The notes below the pieces were generated by a model that saw only the letters and a list, made by a program, of their open reading frames with translations, was not told the DNA's origin and ran no database searches. A DNA stretch of 64,000 nucleotides from Paenibacillus solanacearum (GTDB lineage: Bacteria; Bacillota; Bacilli; Paenibacillales; NBRC-103111): positions 217,830-281,829 of the forward strand of contig NZ_CAJVAS010000005.1 of assembly GCF_910593845.1 (NCBI RefSeq). Reading direction: 5' to 3'. Below are positions 8,100 through 15,350 of this stretch, piece by piece. Both the position numbers and the translations under genes were made by a program. Position 1 is the first letter of the stretch; each line of letters begins with the position of its first letter.

Positions 8100-8124
8100 G
8101 TTCCGTATAAAAGAACAAAGTTCT
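8100..8124. promoter_or_regulatory. Operator A, three half-sites (GTTCC-N7-AGAAC-N3-GTTCT)
   Basis: GTTCC 8100-8104, AGAAC 8112-8116, GTTCT 8120-8124. The inner pair forms AGAAC-N3-GTTCT and the outer pair GTTCc-N7-AGAAC. It ends 19 nt upstream of the yhcH start, over the probable transcription start. Same geometry as operators B, C and D. Confidence 0.75.
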
Positions 8125-8173
8125 TACCATTTGGCACAGCTTCACAACCTAGCCCTAATCCTGCAATGGATTC

Positions 8174-8198
8174 GTTCTTAATTATAGAACAACGTTCT
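8174..8198. promoter_or_regulatory. Operator B, three half-sites (GTTCT-N7-AGAAC-N3-GTTCT)
   Basis: GTTCT 8174-8178, AGAAC 8186-8190, GTTCT 8194-8198; all three half-sites perfect. The N7 spacer reads TATAAT on the minus strand, so the site may cover a -10 element of the yhcH operon. Its centre is 74 bp from that of operator A, about seven helical turns. Confidence 0.78.
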
Positions 8199-8366
8199 TA
8201 CAAATCCATTTTAATACACATTGTTGGCGATTACAATCCTAATTTTTTCAAAAAAACGTTCCCGTGTCCGCTGCGCCTGTTTTTTGGCAAGCTTCAAAAA
8301 ATTTACGAAAAACCAGTTGATATATTTTTTTGTATCCCGTACTATACAACTATAAACATATAATGA

Positions 8367-8391
8367 TGAACATGGTTCTATATTGCAGAAC
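8367..8391. promoter_or_regulatory. Operator C, mirror-oriented three half-sites (TGAAC-N3-GTTCT-N7-AGAAC)
   Basis: TGAAC 8367-8371, GTTCT 8375-8379, AGAAC 8387-8391. The order of spacers is reversed relative to A and B, so C and D face the plus-strand binding-protein gene as A and B face yhcH. Confidence 0.75.
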
Positions 8392-8444
8392 ATCAATGAG
8401 CCGTTAGCTTCGGCGAGCCGCTCCTCTTTTTTTCTAATATGTAT

Positions 8445-8469
8445 AGAATCAAGTTCTTCATTATAGAAC
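8445..8469. promoter_or_regulatory. Operator D, mirror-oriented three half-sites (AGAAT-N3-GTTCT-N7-AGAAC)
   Basis: AGAAT 8445-8449, GTTCT 8453-8457, AGAAC 8465-8469. Centre-to-centre distance to C is 78 bp, close to the 74 bp between A and B. Likely controls the lipoprotein gene at 8650. Confidence 0.75.
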
Positions 8470-8589
8470 AAAATTGACGCATTGCATGGGATCAGTGCGG
8501 CACACAAAGGGGGAATCGGCATTTGGCAACACATTCAGGCGCTGCAGAGGGTTGTATACAAAAAATAAATACCGATCCGCAGCACGTTA

Positions 8590-8603
8590 TGCAAGCGCTT
8601 TAC
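8590..8603 (+). promoter_or_regulatory. Candidate catabolite response element
   Basis: TGCAAGCGCTTTAC contains the palindromic AAGCGCTT core of Firmicute cre sites (CcpA binding), with mismatches at the ends. It lies about 47 bp before the binding-protein start, where it would act as a roadblock or promoter-proximal repressor site. Motif-only evidence. Confidence 0.4.
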
Positions 8604-8649
8604 TCATCGGTCGTTTCCGATCCACAAATCCATTCATGAGGTGATTCCA

Positions 8650-9978
8650 ATGTTCAACAAGCAATCCAAATGGATGCTGTCCGGCCTCGTCCTCGGCTGC
8701 GCCGTTATGTCCGGCTGCAGCGGAGGCGACAAGCAGCCGCAGTCGAGCGGCAATACACCCGCGGTGCAAAATAACAGCCCGGTAACCGTTACGCTCTACG
8801 CGCGGACACTGCTGCTCGATGACGACTTCGATAAATATATTAAGCAGCCGCTAAGTAAAAAATTCCCGAACGTCACGATTCAAAAGGTGGATAGCGAAAA
8901 GGGGAAAACGATCCAGGACTTGTTGACGGCCGGTCAAATTCCGGATTTGATCTGGGAAGGCCTGACGAATATGCAAACGCTTAACGACCTGAAATTGCCC
9001 GTCGATCTGGAGCCGCTGGCCAAGAAGCACGGCTTCGATTTGAGCCGGCTCGACCCGACACTCGTGAAAAGCATCCGCAGCTATTCGGACAAAAATCAGC
9101 TGCTCTACCTGCCGTTCCGCGCGTTCTCCTTCGGCCTCCATTACAACAAGGACATCTTCGATAAATTCGGCGTCGAATATCCGAAGGACAATATGACATG
9201 GGATCAAGCCGTCGAACTGGCCAAAAAAGTGACGGGCACCCGCGACGGCGTGGAATTCCGCGGACTGCATTCGGGCATCAGCATCAACCGCATCCAGACG
9301 CAAATGTCGCTGCCTTATGTCGATCCGAAAACGGAGAAGCCGGTGCTGCTGTCGAACGACCGCTGGCAAACGCTGTTCCGCACCTATAAGGACATTTACG
9401 GCATTCCCGGCAATTACCCGAAAGGCGCCTCCTTCGGCGACGGCCGGAAAGCGTTCCTGGAAACGCGCAATTTGGCGATGTTCCCGCATTTGCTCCTGAT
9501 CGGCGACGCCGATTTTGCCGAATCGGTCAAGAAAGGGCTGAACTGGGGCGTGACCACGTTCCCTTCCATGAAAGATAAGCCGGGCGTCGGTCCGGGCGTG
9601 TTCTCAGATGGCTTCATTATACCGGAAGGCGGCAAAAACCAAGATCTGGTCTTCCAGCTTGTCGCCCATCTGCTCTCGGATGAGGTGCAGGGCGAAGCGG
9701 CCAAGCTCGGCAATCCGCCGGCCGTTGTGAATCCCGAGGTGCGGAAGAAGCTGTATGAGAACAATCCGCTGGCTAAAGGCGTGAACTTAACGCCGATCTT
9801 CAACATGAAGTATGCCGATCCGTATGGCAGAACAGCATATGACAGCAAGGTTCAAAGCCTTGTGCAGAAGCAGCTGGAGCAATATTTTACCGACAAGGCG
9901 GATCTGAACACCGCCCTGCGCGTTGCGGAGGAGCAAATGATCAAGACGATCAATGAGGAGAAATTGAAAGCGAAGTAA
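8650..9978 (+). CDS. Extracellular solute-binding lipoprotein, family 1 (paralogue 1 of 4)
   Basis: 442 aa. Start ATG 8650 is set by GAGGTGA at 8638-8644; the in-frame GTG at 8641 lies within that SD. Signal peptide with lipobox VMSGC (Cys23). The mature part has the hallmark YNKDIFDKFGVEYPKDNMTWDQAVELAKKV, quoted here as blocks YNKDIFDKFG and YPKDNMTWDQA, shared with the lipoproteins at 25403, 32017 and 41369, and the same C-terminal DLNTALRVAEEQM motif. Role: capture of a sugar or oligosaccharide for an ABC importer. No permease or ATPase gene is nearby, so it probably works with a transporter encoded elsewhere. Divergent from the yhcH operon and likely co-regulated by operators A-D. Confidence 0.9.
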   Translation: MFNKQSKWMLSGLVLGCAVMSGCSGGDKQPQSSGNTPAVQNNSPVTVTLYARTLLLDDDFDKYIKQPLSKKFPNVTIQKVDSEKGKTIQDLLTAGQIPDLIWEGLTNMQTLNDLKLPVDLEPLAKKHGFDLSRLDPTLVKSIRSYSDKNQLLYLPFRAFSFGLHYNKDIFDKFGVEYPKDNMTWDQAVELAKKVTGTRDGVEFRGLHSGISINRIQTQMSLPYVDPKTEKPVLLSNDRWQTLFRTYKDIYGIPGNYPKGASFGDGRKAFLETRNLAMFPHLLLIGDADFAESVKKGLNWGVTTFPSMKDKPGVGPGVFSDGFIIPEGGKNQDLVFQLVAHLLSDEVQGEAAKLGNPPAVVNPEVRKKLYENNPLAKGVNLTPIFNMKYADPYGRTAYDSKVQSLVQKQLEQYFTDKADLNTALRVAEEQMIKTINEEKLKAK

Positions 9979-10022
9979 TGCCCGCGGGAAGCCGTCATCG
10001 CTTCGCGGCAAGTAAGCATTAT

Positions 10023-10058
10023 CCAAATGCCCGACCGTCTTCGGACGGCCGGGCATTT
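10023..10058. terminator. Bidirectional terminator
   Basis: GCCCGaCCGTC-TTCG-GACGGcCGGGC with AAT/ATT flanks lies between the convergent binding-protein gene and the GGDEF response regulator. Very stable stem with a TTCG tetraloop; T-runs are short on both sides. Confidence 0.65.
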
Positions 10059-10074
10059 CGCTGTGTGCAGCAGG

Positions 10075-11805
10075 TCATAGGTTCAGCAGTTCTCTGACCT
10101 TAACCTCCAGCTCCACCATGGAGAACGGCTTGTGCATAAACGCGTTAGCCCCGAGCTGAAGTCCCCGGTTCATGTCTTCTTCCCGGCTGCGGCCGGATAG
10201 AACCAATATTTTCTCAGCCGGACGCTGCCCGCTCGTCTGGAGCCGTTCGAGCAACCCATACCCGTCCAGCTCCGGCATGACGCCGTCCAGCAGACACAGG
10301 TCGACCGGCTGCTGAAGCAGGCTCCGGTACGCTTGCTCACCGTCCTCCGCCTCGATGAACTGCACCGGAAGATGCTTCAGCTTGGCGATCAATATCGAAC
10401 GCAGGATGCGGTCGTCGTCGGCAATCAGCACCTTCTTGCTCGATTGCTGCGCATGCGTTCCCCCGGAAGCCGCGCTGTCTTCGCCTGTGCGGAGCACAAC
10501 CTGATCGCGCCCGTGCTGCTTGGCATCGTACATCGCATCGTCGGACTGCGCGATCCACGCCTCCACCGTCATCCCCGGGCGCCATTCCGTTACGCCCGCC
10601 GAGAAGGTGATACGATACGACTCGCCCTCGTTTTGAGCGACGGGCTCCTTATGCGCCAAGGCGAGAATCGCTTCCACCGCTTTCTGGGCGTCCGCCCCGG
10701 ACGTATTCGGCATCACGACGACGAATTCCTCGCCGCCGAACCGGGCCAGCAGGTCGGTCGAGCGCAGTTGATGCTGCAGCATGTGAGCAAGTCCTTGCAG
10801 CACCAGGTCGCCTACATGATGCCCGTGCGTATCGTTGATCGACTTGAACCGGTCGATGTCGATGAACACCAAAGAGATCGGCGCCGGATAACGGCGAATG
10901 CGATCGAGCTCCACTTGGATCTGATGATCGAAGTAGCGCCGGTTGTACACGCCGGTCAGCGGATCGCGAAACGCAAGCTGCTCGAACGTTCGCGTGCGCT
11001 TCAGCAAGCTGCAAATGCGCGCATGCATTTCTTCATAATGAAACGGCTTGGCTACGAAATCGTCGGCCCCCAAATAAAAGCTGCGCACTTTATCCTGCAC
11101 GTCGTCGCGGGCCGACACGATCATCAGGGGAATCCATTTGAGCGTCGGATCCTCTTTCATAAACTCGAGCAATTCATACCCGCTGGCAGGCCGCATCATC
11201 AGGTCTAACGTAACCAGATGGTATGTCCGCTCCCGCAGCAGCCTTTGTGCAGCCGCGACATCTGCCGCTTCATCCACCTCATAGCCTTCAAGCGCGAGCC
11301 TTTGCGCCAAATACGAGCGGATGGCATCGTCGTCGTCGATCACAAGCAGCCTCTCATCGCGCTGCGGAGATACCTGGCGGTACAGATGCTCGTACTGCTC
11401 GTCGAGCTCCAGCTCGCGCCCGTACATCTCCAGCTCCAGCTTCAGCTCCTCCAGATGCGGCCGGGACGCCTCGGCGCTGGCCGCAGCGCACTCCGCTGCC
11501 GCCACCATTCCGCCGGATAGGCCCGCACCCTCATCCTGCGTCCACTGCCAGATCCGGTCCAGCGCTCCGGCCAGCAGGCCGATCCGCTGCAGTTCGAACA
11601 TCGGCGCGCTTCCTTTGATCGTATGGGCGATTCGATAGACGCGCTGCCCCGCCGCTAGCGGCTCTTCACCGCCGGCCGCCGCTTCGATCCAATCGCTCAG
11701 CGAAGCCGTCTGCTTGCCGAGCTCATGAACATATCGTTTGCGCCCCTCCTTCATCAATCTGCGTTCTTTTTCATCGCGGTCTTGCATCATCCCGTTCATC
11801 TTCAT
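10075..11805 (-). CDS. Hpt-REC-GGDEF-REC hybrid phosphorelay protein / diguanylate cyclase
   Basis: About 576 aa. Domains: Hpt (about 20-120) with phospho-His61 in AHTIKGSA; REC1 (about 150-270), acidic IDDDD, phospho-Asp201 in TLDLMM, Lys in FVAKPF; GGDEF (about 280-440) with active motif GGEEF 357-361 and an inhibitory I-site RSTD five residues upstream; REC2 (about 455-575) with Asp507 in LLDGVMPELDG and KPF. Hence probably an active, product-inhibited c-di-GMP synthase wired to phosphotransfer. Start ATG 11805 is preferred (CGGAG close by; the TTG at 11829 would put the good GGAGGA inside the gene). It follows the REC gene at 11840 by 34 nt, same operon. No sensor kinase in the window. 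Confidence 0.85.
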   Translation of the reverse strand: MKMNGMMQDRDEKERRLMKEGRKRYVHELGKQTASLSDWIEAAAGGEEPLAAGQRVYRIAHTIKGSAPMFELQRIGLLAGALDRIWQWTQDEGAGLSGGMVAAAECAAASAEASRPHLEELKLELEMYGRELELDEQYEHLYRQVSPQRDERLLVIDDDDAIRSYLAQRLALEGYEVDEAADVAAAQRLLRERTYHLVTLDLMMRPASGYELLEFMKEDPTLKWIPLMIVSARDDVQDKVRSFYLGADDFVAKPFHYEEMHARICSLLKRTRTFEQLAFRDPLTGVYNRRYFDHQIQVELDRIRRYPAPISLVFIDIDRFKSINDTHGHHVGDLVLQGLAHMLQHQLRSTDLLARFGGEEFVVVMPNTSGADAQKAVEAILALAHKEPVAQNEGESYRITFSAGVTEWRPGMTVEAWIAQSDDAMYDAKQHGRDQVVLRTGEDSAASGGTHAQQSSKKVLIADDDRILRSILIAKLKHLPVQFIEAEDGEQAYRSLLQQPVDLCLLDGVMPELDGYGLLERLQTSGQRPAEKILVLSGRSREEDMNRGLQLGANAFMHKPFSMVELEVKVRELLNL

Positions 11806-11839
11806 CACACTCCGTCTTTCCTCCAGCAAACCGGGCGGG

Positions 11840-12223
11840 TCAAGGCTTGCCGCGCCGAATCATATCGCCAATCGTATCCAACAGCTGAAGCGGGCTGAAC
11901 GGCTTGACGATATACTGCGTCACGCCCGCCGCCTTCGCCCGCTCCCGATCTTTCTCCAGCGCTTTGGCCGTCAGCAATATAACGGGCGCCTGCGCGTTCG
12001 GGTTCGGATGTCTCCGCAGCCATTCGCACACCTCTACGCCCGTCCGCTCGGGCATCATATAATCCAGGATGATCAGGTCGAACGTCTCCGATTGCAAACA
12101 ATCGATCGCCTGCTGCCCATCCTCCGCTTCCGTAATTTCATATCCTTCGTCCTTCAGCGTTTCCGTCAGCAAAAACCGCAAGGCCGCCTCGTCCTCGGCC
12201 AGCAATATGTTTCCCGCTGCCAT
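11840..12223 (-). CDS. Single-domain response regulator (CheY-like REC)
   Basis: 127 aa from ATG 12223 (SD AAAGGGG, 9-nt spacing); an upstream ATG at 12253 has no SD. Acidic pair E10-D11 in LLAEDE, phospho-Asp54 in IILDYMMPERTG, Thr in LLTAKA, and Lys107 in IVKPF. No output domain, so it probably passes phosphate to or from the Hpt domain of the downstream GGDEF hybrid (34-nt gap). Cognate kinase unknown. Confidence 0.87.
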   Translation of the reverse strand: MAAGNILLAEDEAALRFLLTETLKDEGYEITEAEDGQQAIDCLQSETFDLIILDYMMPERTGVEVCEWLRRHPNPNAQAPVILLTAKALEKDRERAKAAGVTQYIVKPFSPLQLLDTIGDMIRRGKP

Positions 12224-12390
12224 GCTGTATGTCCCCTTTCCCGAATGCCGCATCCATATTTTTCAACAAAATTCGTACTTTACATAAGCCAATAGTATGA
12301 TGTATGAGACATAAGAACCATGGTATGATACGATTATAAAAAATATTTTAGATATATTGGTAGTTTTGCCCTATCGAAAGGATGGTCACA

Positions 12391-12780
12391 TTGAACCCCG
12401 CTTCCATTGAACACTTGATCCGCAAGGTGTCCAAATATGTCAGCTTCGGACAACCGGTATCGTCCGGGTCCGTCATCAGCCAGCGCATTTCCGATCCCCG
12501 GATCCCGATGCAAGCCTATTACCTTAACATGAAGCTGCAAAATGAACAGGAGCAGTACTATCATGAGGTATGGCTGAAAATGAACGGCAGCTTCGCCGTT
12601 ACCGAAGCCTGGTATACAGACAGCTCCGTCACGCGAAAGCTGTACCGTGATCCGTTGACGGCCGACCAGCTGCAGCAGGTGATCGGCGAAGAAGAATTCA
12701 GCGGCATCGTCCTGCGCATGACCGAAATTGTCAAAAAGTTCGAGAAAGACGACTGGAGGCCGCAATCACGGCGTAAGTAG
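12391..12780 (+). CDS. Conserved-looking hypothetical protein
   Basis: About 129 aa, soluble, no signal peptide or membrane segment. The start is probably TTG 12391, placed 8 nt after AAAGGA; an in-frame ATG at 12382 lacks its own SD. The sequence is mixed alpha/beta with a central YYHEVWLKMNGSFAVTEAW block that looks like a beta-hairpin core. I do not recognise the family. It stands alone, divergent from the REC gene and convergent with the gene at 12783 (2 nt between stops). Confidence 0.6.
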   Translation: MNPASIEHLIRKVSKYVSFGQPVSSGSVISQRISDPRIPMQAYYLNMKLQNEQEQYYHEVWLKMNGSFAVTEAWYTDSSVTRKLYRDPLTADQLQQVIGEEEFSGIVLRMTEIVKKFEKDDWRPQSRRK

Positions 12781-12782
12781 GA

Positions 12783-13202
12783 TCACGACGGATCCGCCGG
12801 GGCGCGCTCCGCTACGGTCTGCCTGCTCTCCCGATATTTCCGCCACGAACGTCCGGAGATCGCAGGACAGCCCCGGGAATCAGCCCAGGCGTAAATCCAC
12901 CCTTCCCGTTCCTCGCGCCGCGCATCGCGCACCCAGATTCGTTCGTAATCGTTCGGCATGCCCGGACCGTAATATTCCTCAAGCGCATCCATGCGGGCGA
13001 GCCCTTCTTCCGTAACGATAAGCCACCACCCCTCCACCAGATCGCCATCCCCATAGCCGGCAAGCACGATCGCCGGGTAATCGCCGCAATCATACAGCTT
13101 GCCGTACACGACGCCGGGCCGGGACGACAAAGTATAGGATGCGACCACGTGATGATTCGACTCGCCCTCAAGCAGTGTGCCGTACACAAAGACCGGAATC
13201 AT
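12783..13202 (-). CDS. Gamma-glutamylcyclotransferase (AIG2-like) family protein
   Basis: 139 aa from ATG 13202, preceded by AAAGGAG with 7-nt spacing. It opens with VFVYGTLLEGESNH, the YGTL fold signature, followed by GKLYDCGDYPAIV, the family's catalytic Glu region in LEEYYGPG about 90, and YERIWVRD. Such proteins cyclise gamma-glutamyl amines or repair related compounds; the physiological substrate here is unknown. Monocistronic, convergent with the hypothetical gene upstream. Confidence 0.85.
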   Translation of the reverse strand: MIPVFVYGTLLEGESNHHVVASYTLSSRPGVVYGKLYDCGDYPAIVLAGYGDGDLVEGWWLIVTEEGLARMDALEEYYGPGMPNDYERIWVRDARREEREGWIYAWADSRGCPAISGRSWRKYRESRQTVAERAPADPS

Positions 13203-13450
13203 GACAACACTCCTTTGCAACCAAGCGTCAATACCCTTCTCTTATCATACCACATCCCAAGCCCCGGACGCGCCGCCCGTGCCCGGAAAGCGCCTCTAAT
13301 GGAGGAGCACCAGGAAACATGGGCATACATATAGTGAGAAAGCGTACGAAATGCGCCGCGATTCTCCATGACCATCCATCGCAAAGTAAAGATACGTTTC
13401 CCGTTTAGAGAAATCGCGGTATGATAAGCGCCAAACTTAAAAAAACCTTA
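13203..13450. other. Intergenic region without recognised gene
   Basis: About 250 bp between the divergent cyclotransferase and TauE-family genes. Both SDs and the promoter at 13451-13479 account for the ends; I see no RNA gene, repeat or ORF with an SD in the middle. Confidence 0.5.
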
Positions 13451-13479
13451 TTGCATATCGGTTAAGTAGGAATTATACT
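13451..13479 (+). promoter_or_regulatory. Sigma-A promoter of the TauE/SafE gene
   Basis: -35 TTGCAT (13451-13456), 17-bp spacer, -10 TATACT (13474-13479), about 30 nt upstream of the AAGGAG SD. Confidence 0.65.
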
Positions 13480-13516
13480 TGTTGTTATTGGATCTGAATC
13501 GCAAGGAGCGTATGGA

Positions 13517-14284
13517 ATGGACTGGACAATTGTTTTGATGGGTGCCTTCGTGGGGCTGCTTGTCGGGCTTACCGGCGTCGGTGGCGCGGCGCTGTTGACA
13601 CCGGTGCTCGTATTCCTTGGCATACAGCCGACAGTGGCTGTTGCGACTGATTTATTTTATAACTCGATTACGAAGCTGTTCGGAAGCATTCAGCATATAC
13701 GTCAGCGGACCGTGCAGACTTCTCTCGTGCTGTATTTGGCGATGGGAAGCGTCCCGAGCGCCATTGCCGCGATTCTGCTGCTCAAATATTATCCGCCGCT
13801 GCATGGTTACCAGGACGCCATCATCAAGCATGCGCTCGGCATCGTGCTGATCATCGTTGCGCTCGTAAGCCTGGTGAAAGTCTGGTTCGACAAGGGCGGC
13901 GCGCGGACAAACCGAATTCAGCAGAAGCCGCTGTCAGAGAAGAAGGCGCTGACCATCCTGATCGGCGTCGTGCTTGGATTCGTTGTCGGCTTGACCTCGA
14001 TCGGTTCCGGCTCATTGTTTGCGCTGGCGATGATGTTTTTGTTCCGGCTGACCGCCGCCGAGCTCGTCGGCACCGATATCGTGCACGCGTTCCTGCTCGT
14101 AACGGCCGCAGGCCTCATGCACGCCGGATTCGGAACGATCAACTATGCGCTGGCATTCAATCTGCTCGCCGGCTCCGTCCCGGGCGTCCTTGTCGGCAGC
14201 AGCCTGTCGGCGAAGCTGCCTTCCACCCCGCTTCGTACGGTCATGGCTACGATTATTCTCATCAGCGGCATTAAATTAATTTAA
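13517..14284 (+). CDS. Sulfite exporter TauE/SafE family membrane protein
   Basis: 255 aa, about eight membrane segments in two repeats, each opening with the family's glycine-rich motif: GAFVGLLVGLTGVGGAALLTP at the N-terminus (GLTGVGG core) and GFVVGLTSIGSGSLFALAMM in the second half (GLTSIGSG core). Start ATG 13517 has AAGGAG with 8-nt spacing. Family members move sulfite, sulfoacetate or other small organic anions; the substrate here is unknown. Monocistronic with its own promoter. Confidence 0.85.
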   Translation: MDWTIVLMGAFVGLLVGLTGVGGAALLTPVLVFLGIQPTVAVATDLFYNSITKLFGSIQHIRQRTVQTSLVLYLAMGSVPSAIAAILLLKYYPPLHGYQDAIIKHALGIVLIIVALVSLVKVWFDKGGARTNRIQQKPLSEKKALTILIGVVLGFVVGLTSIGSGSLFALAMMFLFRLTAAELVGTDIVHAFLLVTAAGLMHAGFGTINYALAFNLLAGSVPGVLVGSSLSAKLPSTPLRTVMATIILISGIKLI

Positions 14285-14316
14285 CCGTCCTTCATATCTA
14301 TAAGCATCCATGAACA

Positions 14317-14348
14317 AGAAAAAAGCCAAAAGCGTCCACTTCTGGCTT
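14317..14348 (-). terminator. Rho-independent terminator of the CD3324-family gene
   Basis: On the minus strand AAGCCA...TGGCTT followed by TTTTTTCTT (plus-strand AAGAAAAAA from 14317). It stands 40 nt after the stop at 14390 and may also serve the convergent TauE gene. Confidence 0.6.
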
Positions 14349-14389
14349 CATTCTTCTATATTAGCCGGACCGGGAACCGGCGTTTCCGG

Positions 14390-14698
14390 TCAATGCCTTG
14401 TGGACGCCGCTTCCTGCTGCCGGATTGTAAGTCCGCGGGTTTTGACGATAATTTTGCGGATACTGTCTTCCGACAAATGAAACTGGCGGATCAGCTCCGA
14501 TACGCTGTGACCGCTTTGGTACAGCCGAAAAATTTCGTAGTTGCGGCGCAGAATTGATTGGCGCGTTCCGTTATTCTCGCCCCAGCCTGCGCGGGTTTGT
14601 TCCTTTTTCGGTATATAAATAATCTCGCCTTGAATGTAATCCTGCAGTTGTTTCAGCAGGCTAGGCGGTAATATGTCCTTCCCGTTCTTGTACCCCAC
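14390..14698 (-). CDS. CD3324 family protein, putative small DNA-binding protein
   Basis: 102 aa from GTG 14698, fixed by AAAGGAGG with 8-nt spacing. It begins MGYKNGKDILPPSLLKQLQD and continues YIQGEIIYIPKKEQTRAGWG, the typical start of a small family common in Firmicutes. The second half (FRLYQSGHSVSELIRQFHLSE, DSIRKIIVK) reads as a helix-turn-helix, like resolvase/Mor-type HTHs, suggesting a DNA-binding or transcriptional role. No partner gene is close by. Function unproven. Confidence 0.8.
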   Translation of the reverse strand: MGYKNGKDILPPSLLKQLQDYIQGEIIYIPKKEQTRAGWGENNGTRQSILRRNYEIFRLYQSGHSVSELIRQFHLSEDSIRKIIVKTRGLTIRQQEAASTRH

Positions 14699-15028
14699 CG
14701 ATGAAAGCCTCCTTTCGTGCCGTGTTCGTCCGAGCCTCGAAAGTTGCAAGCATTTTCATCTTCACACCTCCATCAAGAGCCTTGTTGGTATACAAAACCG
14801 ATGTCTGTCAGCATTCGGGTAAATGAAAGAATAAAAAAAACACGATGTACCGTATCGTGCCCAAATGCCTTCTATGTCATATATCGATCAATGACGTTCA
14901 GGTGACGGTGCTTTCGAAAATGCTTATTCACTTGCGAGCAATCCCTTTTCCGTTTCTAAATGCGCTTCTGTTGATCATTGCAGCTGCACTCCTTTCACCT
15001 GATTTGATTGATGATACGCGAATCTTCT
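14699..15028. other. Intergenic stretch, no supported gene
   Basis: AT-richer stretch between the CD3324-family gene and the small ORF at 15029. Reading frames here (such as 14717-14905 plus) have no SD and no recognisable protein character. No hairpin with T-run, tRNA or repeat seen. Confidence 0.5.
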
Positions 15029-15160
15029 TTATTTAACCATACTTTCCCATATATGTCCAGTCGTACCTTCGACGATAGAAGGGGCCCGCGAAGGCCCCTC
15101 ATTTGATTGGCGCTTCCGCTTTACGCGAAAGCCACCTCCATTTGTGTAATCATTGCTCAC
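15029..15160 (-). CDS. Candidate small protein, 43 aa, unknown
   Basis: GTG at 15160 follows AAAGGAG with 5-nt spacing; stop TAA at 15029. It is basic in the first half (FRVKRKRQ) and has no signal peptide or membrane segment. The coding stretch includes a GC-rich hairpin GGGGCC-N6-GGCCCC near 15082-15099, which could instead be a terminator (no T-run). A shorter alternative is ten codons (MITQMEVAFA, ATG at 15155) with a 12-nt SD spacing. I do not recognise either peptide; the SD and isolation in a 650-bp gap make it worth testing. Confidence 0.3.
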   Translation of the reverse strand: MSNDYTNGGGFRVKRKRQSNEGPSRAPSIVEGTTGHIWESMVK

Positions 15161-15240
15161 GATCACTCCTTTCCTTTAGCGTCAGCTGGCCGGCTACATG
15201 TACTATTAACTCATACATGCCGCCTTGGGGCAAGGTGACA

Positions 15241-15258
15241 AAATCGTTATAACGATTT
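15241..15258. promoter_or_regulatory. Perfect 18-bp palindrome AAATCGTTATAACGATTT
   Basis: Perfectly self-complementary 18-mer in the gap between the small ORF and the esterase, about 80 bp upstream of the small ORF start on the minus strand. Looks like an operator for a homodimeric regulator; no adjacent regulator gene identifies its ligand. Confidence 0.45.
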
Positions 15259-15350
15259 AATCCTCACTGCCGCGCTGCGCCGCCATTAGCCCGGGACCTT
15301 CTCCGTGCGGAGGCCCTTTGCATCCGTTCGCTTTCGCATAAGTCGGGAGG

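Larger units (their letters stand above)
8082..8649. other. 568-bp divergent regulatory region
   Basis: No convincing gene; a 107-codon minus-strand ORF (8211-8534) is low-complexity, crosses all inner operators and lacks an SD. The region holds four three-half-site operators (8100-8124, 8174-8198, 8367-8391, 8445-8469) and a candidate cre site (8590-8603), between the divergent yhcH operon and the sugar-binding lipoprotein. Confidence 0.7.

Noticed and set aside
8211..8534. 107-codon minus-strand frame in the divergent promoter region
   Set aside because: Lacks an SD and crosses three operators; composition is not coding-like.
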